DNA of 64,000 nucleotides from NCBI RefSeq assembly GCF_000308755.1, contig NZ_BAGF01000069.1:39949-103948 (forward strand), in the 5' to 3' direction. Origin of the DNA: Nocardia pneumoniae NBRC 100136 (GTDB lineage: Bacteria; Actinomycetota; Actinomycetes; Mycobacteriales; Mycobacteriaceae). Position numbers and translations under genes: made by a program. Shown here piece after piece: positions 38,371-46,654 of the stretch (within the stretch, counting starts at the first letter, position 1; each line of letters starts with the position of its first letter). Under the pieces are notes generated by a model that made no database searches, was not told where the DNA came from, and saw nothing but the letters and a program-made list of their open reading frames with translations.

Positions 38371-40065
38371 CTACCGAGCAGTGAGCTCGGGCTCGTCGGC
38401 CACGCGCGGTGCGGTCGCGGCGAGGGCGTCGCCGTTTTCGTGCGCGATCGGTCCAGCCGCGATCAGTGCGTCCTGTTCCAGGCGGGCCGCGCGATCGTCG
38501 GCCGCGCTCGGTGCGCGGTTCTCGGCGGCACGCGTGGTAATCGACTCCCACGCGTCGCGCGGGATCGATTCACGGTGCGGCACGGCTGTCTCCACACCGG
38601 CGACATGCTCGTCTTCCGTCTCAGCGGAATCAGAGACAGTCCGATCATGCGGCACAACGGGGGCACGCTCCGCCGAGTGCTCGGCGGGCATGGGTAACGG
38701 CGGGTGCTCGGCGGGCACGGGCGACGCCGAGTGCTCGGCGGGCACGGGCGACGCCGAGTGCTCGGCGTACACAGGCACGGCCGGGTGCTCGGCAGGCGCG
38801 GGCTCCCTCAGGTTCTCGGCGGGCACGGGCTCCACCTGCTCGCTGATCCGGATCCGGTGCAGTGTTTTTCGCACCGCCGCCGCCAACCGCGCATCCAGCT
38901 CAGCCTCATCCGTACCGCCGTCGGCCGAGGCTTGCGAACCGCTCGGGGCCGCCGCGTGCGGCGGTTCGGCCGCCGGGAGCGGTGTTGTGGCCAGCCACAG
39001 CTCAGTGAACTCGGGTGCGGGGGGAGCGGCGGCCGCCGCGTTTTCGGCCTGGACGGTGGGTTGCTCCGCGGTGTTTCGTTCGTGGTCGGCAACGGCAGTG
39101 GGAGGCTGTGCTGGTGGAGCCGGGTGCCCCGCGACGTCAGGCTGCCCGGTACCACCGGCAGGCTGCTCGCCAGCGCGGCTAGCGGACGTAGGCGTGAGAA
39201 TGCTCGGCAGGATTTGGTTGGCGGCTCCGCCGACCTGGGTCAGCGCCGCCAGCCGCTCTTGGAGATCTTCATGGTCGGGTACGGCCGCGGTCGCCTGCTC
39301 GATCGCCCGCCCATATCGCTCGGCGATGAGCCGGTGGGTGACGAGCGCGACGCCGATCATGATCGGCGCGATCATATGGATCCCGATGCCGGCCAGGTCA
39401 CCTACCCGGAAGTAGGGGAACGTGTTCAGCGCGATGCTCGCTGTCAGCAGGACGCCCTCGACGGTGTAGACCTGCCACAGCCGGTCGATCACACCCCACT
39501 CGGCAGTATCGGCGGTGGACAACATCAGCGCGACGAGTACCGCGCTGATCAGTGCTTCCAGGCCGTAGGACAGCCAGAACATCGGATTGGTCGCGCCGCC
39601 GGTGGGTGCGATGTTCTGCTGCACCGTGACCGCGGAGAACAGCATGGAGAACCCGACCACACCGGCGAGCAGCCCCAGCACACGAGGCTTGCGCTGGTGC
39701 AGACGAGCGACTTTCGCGTGCGGACTGCTGCTGTGCCGCTGCTCCCCGATCGCCTGCGCGGCGCGCAGCAGGTCGGCGGCCTCGCGTTCGGCCAGCTCGG
39801 CCGCCGTGCGCCGCACCCGCTCCGCGGCATCGGCGGCCGCCTGGATACGCGCACGCTGTTCATGGCGCTCATAGTCACGCACGAGCTCGGCCAACTCGCG
39901 CGCCGCGGCGAGCTCGCGCTCGGACAATGCTTCCAGCAGTGCCGGATCGTCCTGGTGCGCCAACCGCTCATGCGCGATCTGCACCCGGTCCGGCAGAGCA
40001 CCGGCCACCAGATCATCCACAGGCTGCGCCACATCGGGCGCTTGGGTCGTGAAACGACGGAGCAT
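38371..40065 (-). CDS. Spd-like membrane protein of an integrative/conjugative element, with PAEHS repeats
   Basis: A 564-residue protein. N-terminal coiled-coil-like region rich in Ala, Glu and Arg (about residues 40-125), then four or five membrane helices (residues about 140-260) with WLSYGLEALISAVLVALML and EGVLLTASIALNTFPYFRVG. This pattern is typical of Spd spread proteins from actinomycete plasmids and conjugative elements. The C-terminal half is hydrophilic and carries nine-residue repeats of the PAEHSASPV type, encoded by near-perfect 27-base DNA repeats at about 38690-38790. ATG at 40065. No other transfer gene is present, so this is probably an orphan of a decayed element. Confidence 0.7.
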   Translation of the reverse strand: MLRRFTTQAPDVAQPVDDLVAGALPDRVQIAHERLAHQDDPALLEALSERELAAARELAELVRDYERHEQRARIQAAADAAERVRRTAAELAEREAADLLRAAQAIGEQRHSSSPHAKVARLHQRKPRVLGLLAGVVGFSMLFSAVTVQQNIAPTGGATNPMFWLSYGLEALISAVLVALMLSTADTAEWGVIDRLWQVYTVEGVLLTASIALNTFPYFRVGDLAGIGIHMIAPIMIGVALVTHRLIAERYGRAIEQATAAVPDHEDLQERLAALTQVGGAANQILPSILTPTSASRAGEQPAGGTGQPDVAGHPAPPAQPPTAVADHERNTAEQPTVQAENAAAAAPPAPEFTELWLATTPLPAAEPPHAAAPSGSQASADGGTDEAELDARLAAAVRKTLHRIRISEQVEPVPAENLREPAPAEHPAVPVYAEHSASPVPAEHSASPVPAEHPPLPMPAEHSAERAPVVPHDRTVSDSAETEDEHVAGVETAVPHRESIPRDAWESITTRAAENRAPSAADDRAARLEQDALIAAGPIAHENGDALAATAPRVADEPELTAR

Positions 40066-40414
40066 CAGCAAAGAACCTTTCCGACGATCGAGTGTTCCAG
40101 ACGCAGCGCGCCAGAGCAGCTCCGGCCGTCCACGTCTCTGGCGTCGAACGCGACGACCGCCTCGGCCGAGACCGAAAAGATAACTCGTCATCGAAAACCG
40201 TTCGACCCGACGAGCAATCGACTCGCTGTTCGTCCACCGAGCCGGATGTCCGTGACACGGCAGCTCCGGACGCCTCATCGTCGGGCCAGCGGCAGTTGCA
40301 GGCCTGGATCGATAATTCCCACGACAGCTTCGAAATCGGCGCGCTGGGCCTGACACCACCAGCGAAACGCTGGTCGGCCGAGCCCAGCAGCCACGAAGCA
40401 GATCGCTCAGACGC
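40066..40414. other. 349-base region without a supported gene
   Basis: Only short overlapping frames without domain signals are present between the Spd-like gene and the NmrA-like pseudogene. It presumably includes the Spd-like promoter near 40070-40200. Nothing else was seen. Confidence 0.4.
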
Positions 40415-41220
40415 TCAGAAACGATCCTTGTGTTCGGTTACCCATTCAGCGAAAGTGCGGGCGGGTCGACCGAGTATCCGCTCGAGGGTGCCATCGGGAG
40501 TCCGCGCTGCCTCCGGTGGATCGGCGTACCAGCCGACGACGTACTCCGCATCGGTCCGCGATACTCCCTTCTGCTGTAGCCGCTCGATGGCCTGCGCATA
40601 GCCGATCTGTTCGAAGGCGAGGTCCCGCCCGATCGCGTCGGCGACCATCGCGACGCGCTCGCTCGTGGTCAGCGCCTGAGGTCCGTTGAGGTTGTAGGCC
40701 CGGCCCGCATGCCCGTCCTCGGTCAGGGCGGTCGCGGCCACCGCGCCGAGATCGGCCTCGTGCACAACCGCGCTGGGGAAGTCGAAAGGCTCACGCACCA
40801 CAGCCTCGGCTCGGATCGAGTCGACCCAGGTGAGTGCGTTGGACATGAACTCCTGCGGCTCTAGCCTGGTCCAGGCCACACCCGATTCCGCCACCGCGGT
40901 TTCCGCGGGACCGACGTGCCCGCCCCACAGGATGGTGATGCGCTCGACTCCTGCAGACACCGCCCTGCGGACCAACTCGGGTCCGGTCTCGGCCACACCT
41001 GCGGTCACGGTGATGTGCAGCCCGGTAGCACCGTCCAGCGCGGCATCGAGTGTGCCCGGCTCGGTGTGAGTGCCCGCTACCAACTCCGCGCCCGCGGGCA
41101 GCAGAGCCGCGGCACGCTGTGGATCGCGGGTCAGCGCACGCACCGATCGCCCCTCCGCAGCAGCTCGGCCACCACGTGCCTTCCGGTGTTTCCCGTTGCG
41201 CCCGTTACCAATATCGTCAC
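40415..41220 (-). pseudogene. NmrA-like NAD(P)-binding oxidoreductase, frameshifted near its start
   Basis: GTG at 41220, after GGAAGGGAG, opens a clean Rossmann start (TILVTGATGNTGRHVVAELL, then RRG) that runs into TGA because one base is missing near 41140-41150. The frame after it reads VRALTRDPQRAAALLPAGAE and continues to a normal end (RILGRPARTFAEWVTEHKDR). Restoring one C (GGC-CGA-TCG for GGC-GAT-CGG) would join both parts into a standard 268-residue NmrA/SDR family protein. Either a pseudogene or a sequencing error. It lies directly behind a MerR-type operator, consistent with inducible expression once. Confidence 0.85.
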
Positions 41221-41248
41221 AGTGAACTCCCTTCCGGCGACGACGCTA

Positions 41249-41272
41249 TGACCTCAACGAACATTGAGGTCA
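41249..41272 (-). promoter_or_regulatory. MerR/SoxR-type operator-promoter
   Basis: Perfect 9-base arms TGACCTCAA and TTGAGGTCA with a six-base spacer, 29 bases before the NmrA-like start. On the minus strand TTGACC serves as -35 and the palindrome fills the space to a -10-like TAGCGT 19 bases on, the stretched spacing that MerR-family activators correct. The sequence resembles SoxR-type boxes. No MerR gene is adjacent. Confidence 0.65.
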
Positions 41273-41547
41273 AGCGATATCCACCGGCGCTACGCTTCTG
41301 GTGCGAGCAGTACTTGGCGGGGGCCGAATCTGGAAGTGCGGCAGCACTCTCGACGGCGTTCAGGCCGACAAAGCGGAATAGCCGAGTAATCTCCGCGTTC
41401 CGCGGCGGCATCCGAAGACTCGAGGGGTCTGTTTGCGCCCTTGCCATCGCCGTGCGTGGTGCATCACCGCTTAGGGAGGAGTTGGTCGTCCACACCGGAC
41501 GCCAAAGGCAAGAAGACTCCCTCCCACTTTCAACATATAGCGCACCG

Positions 41548-41568
41548 GGGGTCTTGCGGCAAGACCCC
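41548..41568 (+). promoter_or_regulatory. Rifamycin-associated-element-like palindrome upstream of rox
   Basis: Two perfect 10-base arms, GGGGTCTTGC and GCAAGACCCC, flank one central G. From memory the published rifamycin-associated element is a GC-rich inverted repeat with core CTTGCGGCAAG and GGGG/CCCC flanks, found ahead of rifamycin-inactivating genes. This site has both features. A -10-like TATAGC (41536-41541) stands just upstream and the rox start codon 126 bases downstream. Confidence 0.75.
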
Positions 41569-41611
41569 GGTCGTGGCGCAGAATGTCCGGCCGAGGCCAG
41601 AACCTGCGGAA

Positions 41612-41626
41612 ATCAGGATTCCTGAT
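41612..41626 (+). promoter_or_regulatory. Second palindrome in the rox leader
   Basis: ATCAGGA-T-TCCTGAT is a perfect 15-base palindrome lying 68 bases before the rox start codon, between the rifamycin-type element and the gene. It could be a separate operator or an RNA hairpin in the leader. Confidence 0.4.
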
Positions 41627-41693
41627 CGCGGGTATGCGCCGCCGAACTGTGCGGAGCGGCTGGCCGACAATCAACCTCAGGAATGGGCGGTTC

Positions 41694-43121
41694 ATGTTCG
41701 ACGTAATCGTTGCCGGCGGTGGACCGACCGGCTTGATGCTGGCCAGCGAGTTGCGGCTGCACGGCGTGCGGGTGCTCGTGCTGGAGAGGCAGGCGGAGCC
41801 GACGGGGTTTGTCCGCGCGCTCGGTCTGCATGTGCGCAGCATCGAGGTGATGGCCCAGCGCGGTCTGCTGGAGCGGTTCCTCGAGCACGGCAAGCAGTAC
41901 CCGCTCGGTGGTTTCTTCGCCGGTATCGAGACACCCTCGCCCGACCGGCTGGACACCGCGCATCCCTATGTCCTCGGCATACCGCAGACCACCACCGATC
42001 GCCTGCTGGCCGAGCGCGCCATCGAGGTCGGCGCCGAGATCCGGCGCGGCTGCGAGCTGGTCGGGCTGAGCCAGGACGACCACGGGGTGACCGCTGAGCT
42101 GGCCGACGGTACGCGGTTGCGCTCGCGCTACCTCGTTGGCTGCGACGGCGGCCGCAGCACGGTGCGAAAGCTGCTCGGCGTCGGCTTTCCCGGCGAGCCC
42201 TCCAGGGTCGAGACGCTGCTGGGCGAGATGGAGGTGGACGTGCCACCGGACACGCTGACTGCGGTGGTGGCCGAAGTCCGCAAGACCCAGAAGCGGTTCG
42301 GGCTCGCGCCCTTCGGGGAGGGGGTGTACCGCGTCGTCGTGCCCGCCGAAGGGGTGGCCCAGGACCGCGCGGTTCCGCCCACACTCGAGGAGTTCAAGCA
42401 GCAGCTGCGGGCGATCGCCGGCACCGACTTCGGCGTGCACTCACCGCGCTGGCTGTCCCGCTTCGGCGACGCCACCCGGCAGGCCGAGCGCTACCGGGTC
42501 GGCCGGGTGCTGCTGGCCGGTGACGCGGCGCACATCCACCCGCCGACCGGCGGGCAGGGGCTCAACCTCGGGGTGCAGGACGCGTTCAACCTGGGCTGGA
42601 AACTGGCCGCCGAGGTCAACGGCTGGGCTCCGGAGGGATTGCTGGACAGCTACCACACCGAACGGCACCCGGTAGCCGCCGATGTGCTGAACAACACCCG
42701 CGCGCAGATGCAGCTGATGTCCCTCGAGCCGGGCGCCCTGGCAGTGCGCCGGTTGGTGTCGGAACTGATGGACTTCGAGGAGGTGAACCGGTACCTGATC
42801 GAGAAGATCACCGCGATCAGTGTCCGCTACGACTTCGGCGCGGGGCATGACCTGCTCGGCCGACGGATGCGGGACGTGGGGCTGAAGCGTGGGCGGCTCT
42901 ACGAGCTGATGCACGGCGGCCGCGGACTGCTGCTCGACCAGACCGGCCTGCTCTCGGTGGCGGGCTGGGCGGACCGGGTCGACCACGTCGTCGACGTCAG
43001 CGAGGAACTGGACGCGCCCGCCGTCCTGCTGCGGCCGGACGGCCACGTGGCGTGGGTCGGTGACGATCAGCAGGATCTCCTCGACCAGCTGCCTCAGTGG
43101 TTCGGCGCCGCTGTCGGCTGA
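41694..43121 (+). CDS. rox: Rifampicin monooxygenase (class A flavoprotein)
   Basis: FAD- and NADPH-dependent hydroxylase that attacks rifamycins and so inactivates them. The 475 residues match the Nocardia farcinica enzyme (about 473) through the whole length as I recall it. FAD-binding GGGPTGLMLASELRLHGVR is at residues 8-26, the DG-type motif YLVGCDGGRSTVRKLLGV near residue 150, and GDAAHIHPPTGGQGLNLGVQ near residue 280. The C-terminal thioredoxin-like domain ends DGHVAWVGDDQQDLL. ATG at 41694 opens the standard MFDVIVAGGG. The upstream rifamycin-type element implies drug-induced expression. A related polyketide or phenol substrate remains possible. Confidence 0.9.
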   Translation: MFDVIVAGGGPTGLMLASELRLHGVRVLVLERQAEPTGFVRALGLHVRSIEVMAQRGLLERFLEHGKQYPLGGFFAGIETPSPDRLDTAHPYVLGIPQTTTDRLLAERAIEVGAEIRRGCELVGLSQDDHGVTAELADGTRLRSRYLVGCDGGRSTVRKLLGVGFPGEPSRVETLLGEMEVDVPPDTLTAVVAEVRKTQKRFGLAPFGEGVYRVVVPAEGVAQDRAVPPTLEEFKQQLRAIAGTDFGVHSPRWLSRFGDATRQAERYRVGRVLLAGDAAHIHPPTGGQGLNLGVQDAFNLGWKLAAEVNGWAPEGLLDSYHTERHPVAADVLNNTRAQMQLMSLEPGALAVRRLVSELMDFEEVNRYLIEKITAISVRYDFGAGHDLLGRRMRDVGLKRGRLYELMHGGRGLLLDQTGLLSVAGWADRVDHVVDVSEELDAPAVLLRPDGHVAWVGDDQQDLLDQLPQWFGAAVG

Positions 43122-43140
43122 TTTCGTGGGTGGGCTAACG

Positions 43141-43168
43141 CGGCGGGGTGCGGTACCGCACCCCGCCG
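43141..43168. terminator. Bidirectional terminator between rox and the DUF6508 gene
   Basis: A perfect 28-base palindrome (arms CGGCGGGGTGCGGT and ACCGCACCCCGCCG) lies between two convergent stop codons, 20 bases after rox. Its stability and location fit a shared terminator. Confidence 0.8.
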
Positions 43169-43209
43169 CCCCATGTCCCGGTGGTCGCCCATCCAGCTGA
43201 TCGCGCTGA

Positions 43210-43809
43210 TCAACGGTTCGCTTGCTGCTCGTACCAGGTGCGCAGCCGTTGCAGAGCGGATAACAGGGTGCCGTCGCCCAATGCCGCCAGGATTGCGCCA
43301 TCGCAGAAGCGCTCGCCACGGACCACGGCGGTGAGCACGCGGGCGGCATCGGCGACCGGGGCGGTATCCAGGCCCTGACCACCCGGGTAAACGCTCTTGA
43401 AGTCCCATTTCATCCAAGGGAAACTCACGATCGCATCTACGCCATGCAGGCTCTCGATCATTCGACGGATCGCATCGCTGTAGTCGGCATACGGCAACGC
43501 CAAGGAGCCGTCGGGGTTCTCGAACCGCCAACTGGCCTGGGACTCCGCGTCCTCGGTGCGGACTTCGTCGACGGCGGACCACAGCCGGTGCCATGCTTCC
43601 GGCCGTGCGGCGCGGAGGGCGGATTCGATGGCGGGATTGTCGCTCGGGTCGGGATGATAGGGGTCAGCCCGTAGTTCGGCCTCGGATTGCCGCAGCTTGC
43701 GGTTGAATTCGTCGAGCTGAGCCTTGATTCGGGCCATCTCGTCCTCGGTGTAGCCGGGTGGAACATGTCCGGAGCTTCTGCCGAGCAACCTCTTCCACGA
43801 TCCGGCCAC
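43210..43809 (-). CDS. DUF6508-type protein of unknown function
   Basis: A 199-residue soluble protein. The C-terminal block DAARVLTAVVRGERFCDGAI, then LRRLRTWYEQQ-like sequence (here LQRLRTWYEQQANR), is what I associate with DUF6508 proteins in actinomycetes. The N-terminal half is charged, with a helical stretch (MARIKAQLDEFNRKLRQSEA) and a W-rich middle (FPWMKWDFKSVYPGGQG). GTG at 43809 follows GAGGAAGAACC. Open frame beyond it lacks coding character. No function known. It sits between the rifampicin monooxygenase and the Rho paralogue. Confidence 0.7.
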   Translation of the reverse strand: MAGSWKRLLGRSSGHVPPGYTEDEMARIKAQLDEFNRKLRQSEAELRADPYHPDPSDNPAIESALRAARPEAWHRLWSAVDEVRTEDAESQASWRFENPDGSLALPYADYSDAIRRMIESLHGVDAIVSFPWMKWDFKSVYPGGQGLDTAPVADAARVLTAVVRGERFCDGAILAALGDGTLLSALQRLRTWYEQQANR

Positions 43810-44262
43810 GGTTCTTCCTCTAGGTTGATGTGAAATAGACTGTGCCCCAAGTAGTATCAACCCTATTCGGGTTACGCAGACAGCCGCCATCGGGGTCCGA
43901 TCGGGCAATTCAGAGCTAGCCGGCACGAGAGGCGGCCGCCGGTTGAGCGATTCATGCGACGTGCGATGGAGTTGTTCACCCAAGGCTGGGGTATCGAATT
44001 GACCAGCGGAAAAACCGGGCACTATTGCGTGTTGCGCCTGGTGTCGCTACTGTAGGTGCGGTCTCCATCTTGTGGATGTAGGTGACAACTCCCTCCCACA
44101 AGAGTCCACATTCACCACGGCGGTCTCGTATGCCGTGTACTCGCACCGTGTTCGGACTGGACGGATTCCAGCCACATCACATCGGTGCGTGCGGCGAGCG
44201 TCATTCCAAGCAGGCGGCATTCACGGCCGCATCCCACGAGCTGATCCCCAGGAGTAGAAACC
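43810..44262. other. Divergent intergenic region with a long rho-paralogue leader
   Basis: About 450 bases without a supported gene between divergent DUF6508 and Rho-like genes. On the plus side a TTG/TACTGT promoter-like pair near 44030-44052 would give a leader of roughly 200 bases. That leader contains an inverted repeat TCTTGTGG (44068-44075) and CCACAAGA (44096-44103), a possible RNA stem, before the AGGAG at 44250. Confidence 0.45.
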
Positions 44263-45417
44263 ATGCAAGCCAACAGTATTCACACACAAGACAGCGCAGC
44301 CGGAGCGAGCCCGACGACGTCGGTCACCGGCATCCTCGACATCACCCACAACCACGCCTCGCTGCTCGTCGACGGCTATCTGCCCGGACCGCGAGACGCA
44401 CGTGTGCCAGCGCGTTTGGTACGCGAGCACGGACTCCGCCGCGGCGATACCGTCACCGGCACAGTCGGGCACAGACGTGATGGCGCCGAACGCGCACCGC
44501 TGGTCCGAGTCGACAGCATCAACGGCCTGCCACCTGGCAATGCCAGAACACGACCGCACTTCTCCGAGTTGGTCCCCATTTATCCGCAGGACCGTCTACG
44601 GCTGGAGACCGAACAGCATGAGCTGACCACACGCGCCACCGACCTGGTCATGCCGATCGGCAAGGGACAGCGCGCCTTGGTCGTCGCCCCGCCAAAGGCT
44701 GGCAAAACGTCTGTGCTCCAGGCTATTGCGCACGGCATCGCCAAGAATCATCCCGAATGCCAGCTGATGATGGTACTGGTCGGGGAACGCCCGGAAGAGG
44801 TCACCGACCTGTCCCGCGCGGTGCCGGCCGAGGTCGCCGCCGCGACCTTCGACCAACCGGCCCTCGAACACATCGCGCTCGCCGAATTGGCCATCGAACA
44901 CGCCAAACGCCGCGTCGAAGCGGGCCACGACGTCGTCGTGCTGCTGGACTCGCTGACCCGGCTGGCCCGCGCCTACAACCTGGCGGCCGCCGGGTCCGGC
45001 CGCATCCTCTCCGGTGGCGTCGACGCCGGGGCACTCGCGCCACCGAAGAAATTCCTCGGCGCCGCTCGCAATATCGAGAACGGCGGCTCCCTCACCATCA
45101 TCGCCACTGCCCTGGTCGAGACCGGTTCGCTCGCCGATACCGTCATCTTCGAGGAGTACAAGGGAACCGGAAACGCCGAACTGAAGCTCGATCGGCAACT
45201 CGCCGACCGCCGCAGGTTCCCCGCGATCGACATCACCCGCTCGAGCACACGCAAAGAGGAACTGCTGCTGTCCACCGATGAGCTAACCGCCACTCACTCC
45301 CTGCGAAAGACGCTCTCGGGCCGCGACCCGCATCAAGCGCTGGGACTGCTGCTGACCGGCCTCGGACAGACCGAAACCAACTCCGAATTCCTGACCCAGA
45401 TCCGCACCGCAGGCTGA
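44263..45417 (+). CDS. Short, divergent second Rho-type termination factor
   Basis: Hexameric RNA-translocase family; 384 residues, lacking the long N-terminal extension of the main actinobacterial Rho. The motor is intact: Walker A PPKAGKTS (143-150), catalytic Glu in GERPEEVTD (Glu175, Arg176), Walker B VVLLDSLTRLARAYN, Q-loop SGRILSGGVDAGAL, R-loop GTGNAELKLD and Arg-finger region TRSSTRKEELLLS. The OB-fold primary site is altered: E. coli DGFGFLR aligns with NHASLLV (30-36) and the following YVS with RVP (47-49), so all three base-stacking aromatics are gone. An Asp preceding the catalytic Glu is Gly174. ATG at 44263 follows AGGAG. It probably differs from Rho in loading or acts as a specialised paralogue. 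Confidence 0.88.
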   Translation: MQANSIHTQDSAAGASPTTSVTGILDITHNHASLLVDGYLPGPRDARVPARLVREHGLRRGDTVTGTVGHRRDGAERAPLVRVDSINGLPPGNARTRPHFSELVPIYPQDRLRLETEQHELTTRATDLVMPIGKGQRALVVAPPKAGKTSVLQAIAHGIAKNHPECQLMMVLVGERPEEVTDLSRAVPAEVAAATFDQPALEHIALAELAIEHAKRRVEAGHDVVVLLDSLTRLARAYNLAAAGSGRILSGGVDAGALAPPKKFLGAARNIENGGSLTIIATALVETGSLADTVIFEEYKGTGNAELKLDRQLADRRRFPAIDITRSSTRKEELLLSTDELTATHSLRKTLSGRDPHQALGLLLTGLGQTETNSEFLTQIRTAG

Positions 45418-45455
45418 GACGGTGTCCTGTCTGCTTCGAGTGGCCCTGTCGACAG

Positions 45456-46535
45456 CTACACGTTGAAGCGGAACTCGACGACGTCGCCGTCGGCCATGAC
45501 GTAGTCCTTGCCCTCCATGCGGACCTTGCCTGCGGCCTTGGCGGCGGCCATGGAGCCGGCTTCGACCAAGTCGTTGTAGGCGACGATCTCGGCCTTGATG
45601 AAGCCGCGTTCGAAGTCGGTGTGGATGACACCGGCTGCCTTGGGGGCGGTGTCGCCCTGATGGATCGTCCAGGCGCGGGCCTCTTTCGGGCCTGCGGTGA
45701 GGTAGGTCTGGAGGCCGAGGGTGTGGAAGCCCGCTCGGGCGAGGGCGTGCAGGCCGGGTTCGGTTTGGCCGATGGATTCGAGGAGTTCGAGGGCGGATTC
45801 GTCGTCGAGTTCGAGGAGTTCGGCTTCCACCTTGGCGTCGAGGAATACCGAATCGGCCGGAGCGACGGACGCTTTCAGCTCGGCGACCTTCGCTTCGTCG
45901 GTGAGGACCGATTCGTCGGCGTTGAAGACGTAGAGGAACGGCTTGGTGGTGAGCAGGGAGAGCTCTTTGAGGAGTTCGGTGTCCACCTTGTCGCTCGCGG
46001 CGAACAGGGTGGTGCCGTTGTTGAGGATCTCCTGGGCGGCCTTGGCGGCGTCGGCGACCGGTTTGCGGTCCTTCTTGACCTTGGCTTCCTTCTCCAGGCG
46101 GACGACCGCCTTCTCCAAGGTCTGCAGGTCGGCGAGGATGAGTTCGGTCTCGATCACCTCGATATCGGCGGAGGGGTCGACGCGGCCGTCGACGTGCACC
46201 ACGTCGTCGTCGGCGAACACGCGCACCACCTGGCAGATGGCGTCGGCCTCGCGGATGTTGGCGAGGAACTTGTTGCCCAGGCCCGCGCCCTCGGAGGCGC
46301 CCTTCACGATGCCCGCGATGTCGACGAACGACACGGTGGCGGGCACGATGCGTTCGGAGCCGAAGATCTCGGCGAGCTTGTTCAGCCGCGGGTCGGGCAG
46401 CGGAACGACGCCGACGTTGGGCTCGATGGTCGCGAACGGGTAGTTCGCGGCGAGCACGTCGTTCTTGGTCAACGCGTTGAACAGCGTCGACTTTCCGACG
46501 TTGGGCAGGCCGACGATTCCGAGGGTGAGACTCAC
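45456..46535 (-). CDS. ychF: Ribosome-binding ATPase/GTPase YchF (Obg family)
   Basis: A 359-residue translation-associated P-loop protein. G1 is GLPNVGKST (9-17), G3 DIAGIVKGASEGAGLGNKFL, then the coiled-coil insert and the family's altered base-recognition motif (NADE), followed by the C-terminal TGS domain that ends YVMADGDVVEFRFNV. YchF prefers ATP and modulates stress responses and leaderless-mRNA translation. ATG at 46535. Convergent with the Rho paralogue. M. tuberculosis Rv1112 is the orthologue. Confidence 0.96.
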   Translation of the reverse strand: MSLTLGIVGLPNVGKSTLFNALTKNDVLAANYPFATIEPNVGVVPLPDPRLNKLAEIFGSERIVPATVSFVDIAGIVKGASEGAGLGNKFLANIREADAICQVVRVFADDDVVHVDGRVDPSADIEVIETELILADLQTLEKAVVRLEKEAKVKKDRKPVADAAKAAQEILNNGTTLFAASDKVDTELLKELSLLTTKPFLYVFNADESVLTDEAKVAELKASVAPADSVFLDAKVEAELLELDDESALELLESIGQTEPGLHALARAGFHTLGLQTYLTAGPKEARAWTIHQGDTAPKAAGVIHTDFERGFIKAEIVAYNDLVEAGSMAAAKAAGKVRMEGKDYVMADGDVVEFRFNV

Positions 46536-46588
46536 GAGGAACAGAGTCTACGCGGCACGCGAACCCCCCTCCCCGTCAACTCCCCCGA

Positions 46589-46643
46589 GAGTGGCACATG
46601 GTGGAGGGGTCTTCTCGGACTTCACCGCAACCATGTGCCACTC
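46589..46643. terminator. 14-base inverted repeat between the quinone oxidoreductase gene and ychF
   Basis: GAGTGGCACATGGT (46589-46602) and ACCATGTGCCACTC (46630-46643) are perfect complements with a 27-base spacer. They lie just after the oxidoreductase stop and before ychF on the same strand. This could be a terminator or a dispersed repeat of the genome. Confidence 0.5.
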
Positions 46644-46654
46644 GCGGGGTGTGG

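Noticed and set aside
38690..38800. Possible CRISPR-like array from regularly spaced repeats
   Set aside because: The repeats are 27-base coding repeats (PAEHS) in frame within a protein gene, without unique spacers.
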